A stretch of 64,000 nt of DNA from Loxodes magnus (Eukaryota; Ciliophora; Karyorelictea; Loxodida; Loxodidae). The translations under genes and the position numbers were made by a program. This document shows, piece after piece, positions 55,145 to 64,000 of this stretch (the first letter of the stretch is position 1; every line of letters starts with the position of its first letter). The notes below the pieces were generated by a model. The model saw only the letters and a list, made by a program, of their open reading frames with translations. It was not told the DNA's origin and did no database searches. The stretch spans positions 309,737 to 373,736 of the forward strand of contig CAMPDV010000303.1 of NCBI GenBank assembly GCA_946699065.1, written 5' to 3'.

Positions 55145-57796
55145 CATAACTTCCCGATACGATGAACTCTGAATCACTGGATATAGCCACAGCAGATACA
55201 ACACTAGTGTGACCACTCATGGTCTTACAGGTACCTGTCTTGACGTCCCATAGTCTCACCGTATAATCATAACTTCCCGATACGATGAACTCTGAATCAC
55301 TGGATATAGCCACAGCAGATACAACACTAGTGTGACCACTCATGGTCTTACAGGTACCTGTCTTGACGTCCCATAGTCTCACCGTATAATCATAACTTCC
55401 CGATACGATGAACTCTGAATCACTGGATATAGCCACAGATCATACACAACTAGTGTGACCACTCATGGTCTTACAGGTACCTGTCTTGACGTCCCATAGT
55501 CTCACCGTATAATCATAACTTCCCGATACGATGAACTCTGAATCACTGGATATAGCCACAGCAGATACCTAATTTGTGTGACCACTCATGGTCTTACAGG
55601 TACCTGTCTTGACGTCCCATAGTCTCACCGTCTAATCTGCACTTCCCGATACGATGAACTCTGAATCACTGGATATAGCCACAGCAGATACACAACTAGT
55701 GTGACCACTCATGGTCTTACAGGTACCTGTCTTGACGTCCCATAGTCTCACCGTATAATCATAACTTCCCGATACGATGAACTCTGAATCACTGGATATA
55801 GCCACAGCATATACAACACTAGTGTGACCACTCATGGTCTTACAGGTACCTGTCTTGACGTCCCATAGTCTCACCGTATAATCATAACTTCCCGATACGA
55901 TGAACTCTGAATCACTGGATATAGCCACATATCATACATGACTAGTGTGACCACTCATGGTCTTACAGGTACCTGTCTTGACGTCCCATAGTCTCACCGT
56001 ATAATCATAACTTCCCGATACGATGAACTCTGAATCACTGGATATAGCCACAGCAGATACAACACTAGTGTGACCACTCATGGTCTTACAGGTACCTGTC
56101 TTGACGTCCCATAGTCTCACCGTATAATCATAACTTCCCGATACGATGAACTCTGAATCACTGGATATAGCCACAGCATATACTTAACTAGTGTGACCAC
56201 TCATGGTCTTACAGGTACCTGTCTTGACGTCCCATAGTCTCACCGTATAATCATAACTTCCCGATACGATGAACTCTGAATCACTGGATATAGCCACAGC
56301 AGATACCTAATTTGTGTGACCACTCATGGTCTTACAGGTACCTGTCTTGACGTCCCATAGTCTCACCGTATAATCATAACTTCCCGATACGATGAACTCT
56401 GAATCACTGGATATAGCCACGGCATATACTTAACTAGTGTGACCACTCATGGTCTTACAGGTACCTGTCTTGACGTCCCATAGTCTCACCGTATAATCAT
56501 AACTTCCCGATACGATGAACTCTGAATCACTGGATATAGCCACAGCAGATACACAACTAGTGTGACCACTCATGGTCTTACAGGTACCTGTCTTGACGTC
56601 CCATAGTCTCACCGTATAATCATAACTTCCCGATACGATGAACTCTGAATCACTGGATATAGCCACAGCATATACAACACTAGTGTGACCACTCATGGTC
56701 TTACAGGTACCTGTCTTGACGTCCCATAGTCTCACCGTCTAATCTGCACTTCCCGATACGATGAACTCTGAATCACTGGATATAGCCACAGCAGATACAC
56801 AACTAGTGTGACCACTCATGGTCTTACAGGTACCTGTCTTGACGTCCCATAGTCTCACCGTATAATCATAACTTCCCGATACGATGAACTCTGAATCACT
56901 GGATATAGCCACAGCAGATACACAACTAGTGTGACCACTCATGGTCTTACAGGTACCTGTCTTGACGTCCCATAGTCTCACCGTATAATCATAACTTTCC
57001 GATACGATGAACTCTGAATCACTGGATATAGCCACAGCATATACATAATGTGTGTGACCACTTATGGTCTTACAGGTACCTGTCTTGACGTCCCATAGTC
57101 TCACCGTATAATCATAACTTCCCGATACGATGAACTCTGAATCACTGGATATAGCCACAGATCATACAGAACTAGTGTGACCACTCATGGTCTTACAGGT
57201 ACCTGTCTTGACGTCCCATAGTCTCACCGTATAATCATAACTTCCCGATACGATGAACTCTGAATCACTGGATATAGCCACAGATCATACACAACTAGTG
57301 TGACCACTCATGGTCTTACAGGTACCTGTCTTGACGTCCCATAGTCTCACCGTATAATCATAACTTCCCGATACGATGAACTCTGAATCACTGGATATAG
57401 CCACAGCATATACAACACTAGTGTGACCACTCATGGTCTTACAGGTACCTGTCTTGACGTCCCATAGTATCACCGTATAATCATAACTTCCCGATACGAT
57501 GAACTCTGAATCACTGGATATAGCCACAGCAGATACACAACTAGTGTGACCACTCATGGTCTTACAGGTACCTGTCTTGACGTCCCATAGTCTCACCGTA
57601 TAATCATAACTTCCCGATACGATGAACTTTGAATCACTGGATATAGCCACGGCATATACTTAACTAGTGTGACCACTCATGGTCTTACAGGTACCTGTCT
57701 TGACGTCCCATAGTCTCACCGTATAATCATAACTTCCCGATACGATGAACTCTGAATCACTGGATATAGCCACAGATCATACACAACTAGTGTGAC
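54305..57796 (-). CDS. WD40 repeat protein segment, frame-continuous (about 28 blades), partial
   Basis: All blades between the indels near 54304 and 57797 share one minus-strand frame. The stretch 56739-57158 (139 residues, about 3.4 blades) is the longest part of the window open in the standard code without any frame mixing. It ends at a TAG at blade position 26 and starts, as a conventional call, at a GTG inside a blade, so that start is an artefact. It contains the GHTHYVYAVA blade with Met41 replaced by Ile and an SES turn, like those at 9318-9806 and 26800-27282. As elsewhere, stops fall only at blade positions 6, 8 and 26. Confidence 0.5.
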
Positions 57797-60700
57797 CCAC
57801 TCATGGTCTTACAGGTACCTGTCTTGACGTCCCATAGTCTCACCGTATAATCATAACTTCCCGATACGATGAACTCTGAATCACTGGATATAGCCACATA
57901 TCATACACAACTAGTGTGACCACTCATGGTCTTACAGGTACCTGTCTTGACGTCCCATAGTCTCACCGTATAATCATAACTTCCCGATACGATGAACTTT
58001 GAATCACTGGATATAGCCACATATCATACATGACTAGTGTGACCACTCATGGTCTTACAGGTACCTGTCTTGACGTCCCATAGTCTCACCGTATAATCAT
58101 AACTTCCCGATACGATGAACTCTGAATCACTGGATATAGCCACAGCAGATACAACACTAGTGTGACCACTCATGGTCTTACAGGTACCTGTCTTGACGTC
58201 CCATAGTCTCACCGTATAATCATAACTTCCCGATACGATGAACTCTGAATCACTGGATATAGCCACAGCAGATACACAACTAGTGTGACCACTCATGGTC
58301 TTACAGGTACCTGTCTTGACGTCCCATAGTCTCACCGTATAATCATAACTTCCCGATACGATGAACTCTGAATCACTGGATATAGCCACATATCATACAG
58401 AACTAGTGTGACCACTCATGGTCTTACAGGTACCTGTCTTGACGTCCCATAGTCTCACCGTATAATCATAACTTCCCGATACGATGAACTCTGAATCACT
58501 GGATATAGCCACAGCATATACACACTAGTGTGACCACTCATGGTCTTACAGGTACCTGTCTTGACGTCCCATAGTCTCACCGTATAATCATAACTCCCGA
58601 TACGATGAACTCTGAATCACTGGATATAGCCACATATCATACACAACTAGTGTGACCACTCATGGTCTTACAGGTACCTGTCTTGACGTCCCATAGTCTC
58701 ACCGTATAATCATAACTTCCCGATACGATGAACTTTGAATCACTGGATATAGCCACGGCATATACATTACTAGTGTGACCACTCATGGTCTTACAGGTAC
58801 CTGTCTTGACGTCCCATAGTCTCACCGTATAATCATAACTTCCCGATACGATGAACTTTGAATCACTGGATATAGCCACGGCATATACTTAACTAGTGTG
58901 ACCACTCATGGTCTTACAGGTACCTGTCTTGACGTCCCATAGTCTCACCGTATAATCATAACTTCCCGATACGATGAACTCTGAATCACTGGATATAGCC
59001 ACAGCAGATACACAACTAGTGTGACCACTCATGGTCTTACAGGTACCTGTCTTGACGTCCCATAGTCTCACCGTATAATCATAACTTCCCGATACGATGA
59101 ACTCTGAATCACTGGATATAGCCACAGCAGATACACAACTAGTGTGACCACTCATGGTCTTACAGGTACCTGTCTTGACGTCCCATAGTCTCACCGTATA
59201 ATCATAACTTCCCGATACGATGAACTTTGAATCACTGGATATAGCCACGGCATATACTTAACTAGTGTGACCACTCATGGTCTTACAGGTACCTGTCTTG
59301 ACGTCCCATAGTCTCACCGTATAATCATAACTTCCCGATACGATGAACTCTGAATCACTGGATATAGCCACAGCATATACTTAACTAGTGTGACCCACTC
59401 ATGGTCTTACAGGTACCTGTCTTGACGTCCCATAGTCTCACCGTATAATCATAACTTCCCGATACGATGAACTCTGAATCACTGGATATAGCCACATATC
59501 ATACATGACTAGTGTGACCACTCATGGTCTTACAGGTACCTGTCTTGACGTCCCATAGTCTCACCGTATAATCTGCACTTCCCGATACGATGAACTCTGA
59601 ATCACTGGATATAGCCACAGCATATACTTAACTAGTGTGACCACTCATGGTCTTACAGGTACCTGTCTTGACGTCCCATAGTCTCACCGTATAATCATAA
59701 CTTCCCGATACGATGAACTCTGAATCACTGGATATAGCCACAGCAGATACAACACTAGTGTGACCACTCATGGTCTTACAGGTACCTGTCTTGACGTCCC
59801 ATAGTCTCACCGTATAATCATAACTTCCCGATACGATGAACTCTGAATCACTGGATATAGCCACATATCATACACAACTAGTGTGACCACTCATGGTCTT
59901 ACAGGTACCTGTCTTGACGTCCCATAGTCTCACCGTATAATCATAACTTCCCGATACGATGAACTTTGAATCACTGGATATAGCCACGGCATATACTTAA
60001 CTAGTGTGACCACTCATGGTCTTACAGGTACCTGTCTTGACGTCCCATAGTCTCACCGTATAATCATAACTTCCCGATACGATGAACTCTGAATCACTGG
60101 ATATAGCCACAGCATATACAACACTAGTGTGACCACTCATGGTCTTACAGGTACCTGTCTTGACGTCCCATAGTCTCACCGTATAATCATAACTTCCCGA
60201 TACGATGAACTCTGAATCACTGGATATAGCCACAGCATATACAACACTAGTGTGACCACTCATGGTCTTACAGGTACCTGTCTTGACGTCCCATAGTCTC
60301 ACCGTCTAATCTGCACTTCCCGATACGATGAACTCTGAATCACTGGATATAGCCACAGCATATACTTAACTAGTGTGACCACTCATGGTCTTACAGGTAC
60401 CTGTCTTGACGTCCCATAGTCTCACCGTATAATCATAACTTCCCGATACGATGAACTCTGAATCACTGGATATAGCCACAGCAGATACAACACTAGTGTG
60501 ACCACTCATGGTCTTACAGGTACCTGTCTTGACGTCCCATAGTCTCACCGTATAATCATAACTTCCCGATACGATGAACTCTGAATCACTGGATATAGCC
60601 ACATATCATACACAACTAGTGTGACCACTCATGGTCTTACAGGTACCTGTCTTGACGTCCCATAGTCTCACCGTATAATCATAACTTCCCGATACGATGA

Positions 60701-63700
60701 ACTTTGAATCACTGGATATAGCCACGGCATATACTTAACTAGTGTGACCACTCATGGTCTTACAGGTACCTGTCTTGACGTCCCATAGTCTCACCGTATA
60801 ATCATAACTTCCCGATACGATGAACTCTGAATCACTGGATATAGCCACAGCATATACAACACTAGTGTGACCACTCATGGTCTTACAGGTACCTGTCTTG
60901 ACGTCCCATAGTCTCACCGTATAATCATAACTTCCCGATACGATGAACTCTGAATCACTGGATATAGCCACAGCATATACAACACTAGTGTGACCACTCA
61001 TGGTCTTACAGGTACCTGTCTTGACGTCCCATAGTCTCACCGTATAATCATAACTTCCCGATACGATGAACTCTGAATCACTGGATATAGCCACATATCA
61101 TACATGACTAGTGTGACCACTCATGGTCTTACAGGTACCCTGTCTTGACGTCCCATAGTCTCACCGTATAATCATAACTTCCCGATACGATGAACTCTGA
61201 ATCACTGGATATAGCCACAGCAGATACAACACTAGTGTGACCACTCATGGTCTTACAGGTACCTGTCTTGACGTCCCATAGTCTCACCGTATAATCATAA
61301 CTTCCCGATACGATGAACTCTGAATCACTGGATATAGCCACAGCATATACTTAACTAGTGTGACCACTCATGGTCTTACAGGTACCTGTCTTGACGTCCC
61401 ATAGTCTCACCGTATAATCATAACTTCCCGATACGATGAACTCTGAATCACTGGATATAGCCACAGCATATACAACACTAGTGTGACCACTCATGGTCTT
61501 ACAGGTACCTGTCTTGACGTCCCATAGTCTCACCGTCTAATCTGCACTTCCCGATACGATGAACTCTGAATCACTGGATATAGCCACAGCAGATACACAA
61601 CTAGTGTGACCACTCATGGTCTTACAGGTACCTGTCTTGACGTCCCATAGTCTCACCGTATAATCATAACTTCCCGATACGATGAACTCTGAATCACTGG
61701 ATATAGCCACAGATCATACACAACTAGTGTGACCACTCATGGTCTTACAGGTACCTGTCTTGACGTCCCATAGTCTCACCGTATAATCATAACTTCCCGA
61801 TACGATGAACTCTGAATCACTGGATATAGCCACAGCAGATACAACACTAGTGTGACCACTCATGGTCTTACAGGTACCTGTCTTGACGTCCCATAGTCTC
61901 ACCGTATAATCATAACTTCCCGATACGATGAACTCTGAATCACTGGATATAGCCACAGATCATACACAACTAGTGTGACCACTCATGGTCTTACAGGTAC
62001 CTGTCTTGACGTCCCATAGTCTCACCGTATAATCATAACTTCCCGATACGATGAACTCTGAATCACTGGATATAGCCACAGCATATACAACACTAGTGTG
62101 ACCACTCATGGTCTTACAGGTACCTGTCTTGACGTCCCATAGTCTCACCGTATAATCATAACTTCCCGATACGATGAACTCTGAATCACTGGATATAGCC
62201 ACATATCATACATGACTAGTGTGACCACTCATGGTCTTACAGGTACCTGTCTTGACGTCCCATAGTCTCACCGTATAATCATAACTTCCCGATACGATGA
62301 ACTCTGAATCACTGGATATAGCCACAGATCATACACAACTAGTGTGACCACTCATGGTCTTACAGGTACCTGTCTTGACGTCCCATAGTCTCACCGTATA
62401 ATCATAACTTCCCGATACGATGAACTCTGAATCACTGGATATAGCCACAGCATATACAACACTAGTGTGACCACTCATGGTCTTACAGGTACCTGTCTTG
62501 ACGTCCCATAGTATCACCGTATAATCATAACTTCCCGATACGATGAACTCTGAATCACTGGATATAGCCACATATCATACATGACTAGTGTGACCACTCA
62601 TGGTCTTACAGGTACCTGTCTTGACGTCCCATAGTCTCACCGTATAATCATAACTTCCCGATACGATGAACTCTGAATCACTGGATATAGCCACAGCATA
62701 TACAACACTAGTGTGACCACTCATGGTCTTACAGGTACCTGTCTTGACGTCCCATAGTCTCACCGTATAATCATAACTTCCCGATACGATGAACTCTGAA
62801 TCACTGGATATAGCCACATATCATACATGACTAGTGTGACCACTCATGGTCTTACAGGTACCTGTCTTGACGTCCCATAGTCTCACCGTATAATCATAAC
62901 TTCCCGATACGATGAACTTTGAATCACTGGATATAGCCACAGCAGATACACAACTAGTGTGACCACTCATGGTCTTACAGGTACCTGTCTTGACGTCCCA
63001 TAGTCTCACCGTATAATCATAACTTCCCGATACGATGAACTCTGAATCACTGGATATAGCCACAGCATATACTTAACTAGTGTGACCACTCATGGTCTTA
63101 CAGGTACCTGTCTTGACGTCCCATAGTCTCACCGTATAATCATAACTTCCCGATACGATGAACTCTGAATCACTGGATATAGCCACATATCATACATGAC
63201 TAGTGTGACCACTCATGGTCTTACAGGTACCTGTCTTGACGTCCCATAGTCTCACCGTATAATCATAACTTCCCGATACGATGAACTCTGAATCACTGGA
63301 TATAGCCACAGATCATACACAACTAGTGTGACCACTCATGGTCTTACAGGTACCTGTCTTGACGTCCCATAGTCTCACCGTATAATCATAACTTCCCGAT
63401 ACGATGAACTCTGAATCACTGGATATAGCCACAGCATATACTTAACTAGTGTGACCACTCATGGTCTTACAGGTACCTGTCTTGACGTCCCATAGTCTCA
63501 CCGTATAATCATAACTTCCCGATACGATGAACTCTGAATCACTGGATATAGCCACAGCATATACTTAACTAGTGTGACCACTCATGGTCTTACAGGTACC
63601 TGTCTTGACGTCCCATAGTCCTCACCGTATAATCATAACTTCCCGATACGATGAACTCTGAATCACTGGATATAGCCACAGCATATACAACACTAGTGTG

Positions 63701-64000
63701 ACCACTCATGGTCTTACAGGTACCTGTCTTGACGTCCCATAGTCTCCACCGTCTAATCTGCACTTCCCGATACGATGAACTCTGAATCACTGGATATAGC
63801 CACAGCAGATACACAACTAGTGTGACCACTCATGGTCTTACAGGTACCTGTCTTGACGTCCCCATAGTCTCACCGTATAATCATAACTTCCCGATACGAT
63901 GAACTCTGAATCACTGGATATAGCCACAGATCATACACAACTAGTGTGACCACTCATGGTCTTACAGGTACCTGTCTTGACGTCCCATAGTCTCACCGTC
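57797..64000 (-). CDS. WD40 repeat protein segment, right end (about 50 units), partial
   Basis: Continues the WD40 frame with isolated indels near 57797 and 59393 (extra C in GACCCACTC), 58520, 58594, 61139 (extra C in TACCCTG), 63620, 63746 and 63860. Between 61140 and 63619 about 20 blades stay in one frame. Because the matching units in copy A lack these indels, I infer most are base-calling errors. Blades alternate mainly between SVVYAV, SVVSAV, SCVSAV and forms with TGA at position 8. The upstream (5') part of any gene lies beyond the right edge. Confidence 0.45.
63948..63961. other. Per-unit inverted repeat (representative copy)
   Basis: GACCA-CTCA-TGGTC forms a perfect 5-bp stem with a 4-nt loop and recurs in nearly every unit; this is the last copy in the window. 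On the coding strand it spans the Thr-Met-Ser-Gly junction between blades. The recurrent 1-nt deletion at 32.6-47.1 kb removes a base from the loop, and a variant loop CTTA accounts for M41I. Whether the structure has a function, or only promotes slippage, is unknown. Confidence 0.5.

Larger units (their letters stand above)
57471..64000 (-). repeat. 72-unit higher-order repeat, copy B (runs off the right edge)
   Basis: Second copy of the block at 48,615-55,144. Shared rare variants include the VILWDV blade (TATCACC on the plus strand, near 53,654 and 62,513), the paired E17K blades near 49,900-50,000 and 58,740-58,860, and the SADYTV blade near 50,715 and 59,570. Private indels in this copy lie near 57797, 58520, 58594, 59393, 61139, 63620, 63746 and 63860. 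The window ends inside the copy with no change of sequence character. Confidence 0.85.

Overview
The whole 64 kb is one tandem array. A 123-bp unit is repeated head to tail about 520 times, from the first base to the last. No unique sequence, array end, RNA gene, promoter, terminator or second gene is visible. Read on the minus strand, each unit is one 41-residue WD40 (beta-propeller blade) repeat. It keeps GH at positions 2-3, the SGS/SES turn at 21-23, Asp25, and the RLWD signature at 29-32. Of the six frames, five carry a stop fixed in the unit consensus, so only the WD40 frame is free of obligatory stops. GC is about 45 % (55 of 123 in the consensus).

Under the standard code the frame is interrupted about every one to three units. 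In the units I translated, these stops fall at only three of the 41 codon positions: TAA/TAG at 6, TGA/TAA at 8 and TAG at 26. These are the variable, surface-facing positions of the blade. Reading TGA as Trp and TAA/TAG as Gln (or Glu) gives textbook WD40 motifs such as GHTSSVWSVA and SADQTVRLWD. I infer that the window probably comes from a eukaryote in which all three stop codons can be sense codons. Karyorelict ciliates, Condylostoma-type ciliates and Blastocrithidia-type trypanosomatids are known examples. The alternative is a WD40-derived satellite that has lost coding function. The window alone does not decide between them.

Layout, left to right. 1-9.2 kb has many single-base indels and looks like a poorly polished contig end. 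9.2-13.6 kb is frame-continuous. 13.6-19.5 kb has scattered indels. 19.5-32.6 kb is the longest frame-continuous block (13.1 kb, about 106 blades, if stops are read through). 32.6-47.1 kb carries an inherited 1-nt deletion in 14 units, often with a linked RLWD to RLWY change. 47.1-64 kb is the most homogeneous part; it contains a 72-unit (8,856 bp) higher-order duplication whose second copy runs off the right edge.

Together these point to recent, repeated block duplication of WD40 units, with diversity kept at the residues that form the ligand-facing surface of a propeller. That resembles hypervariable WD40 recognition proteins such as the fungal HNWD family, at far greater length.
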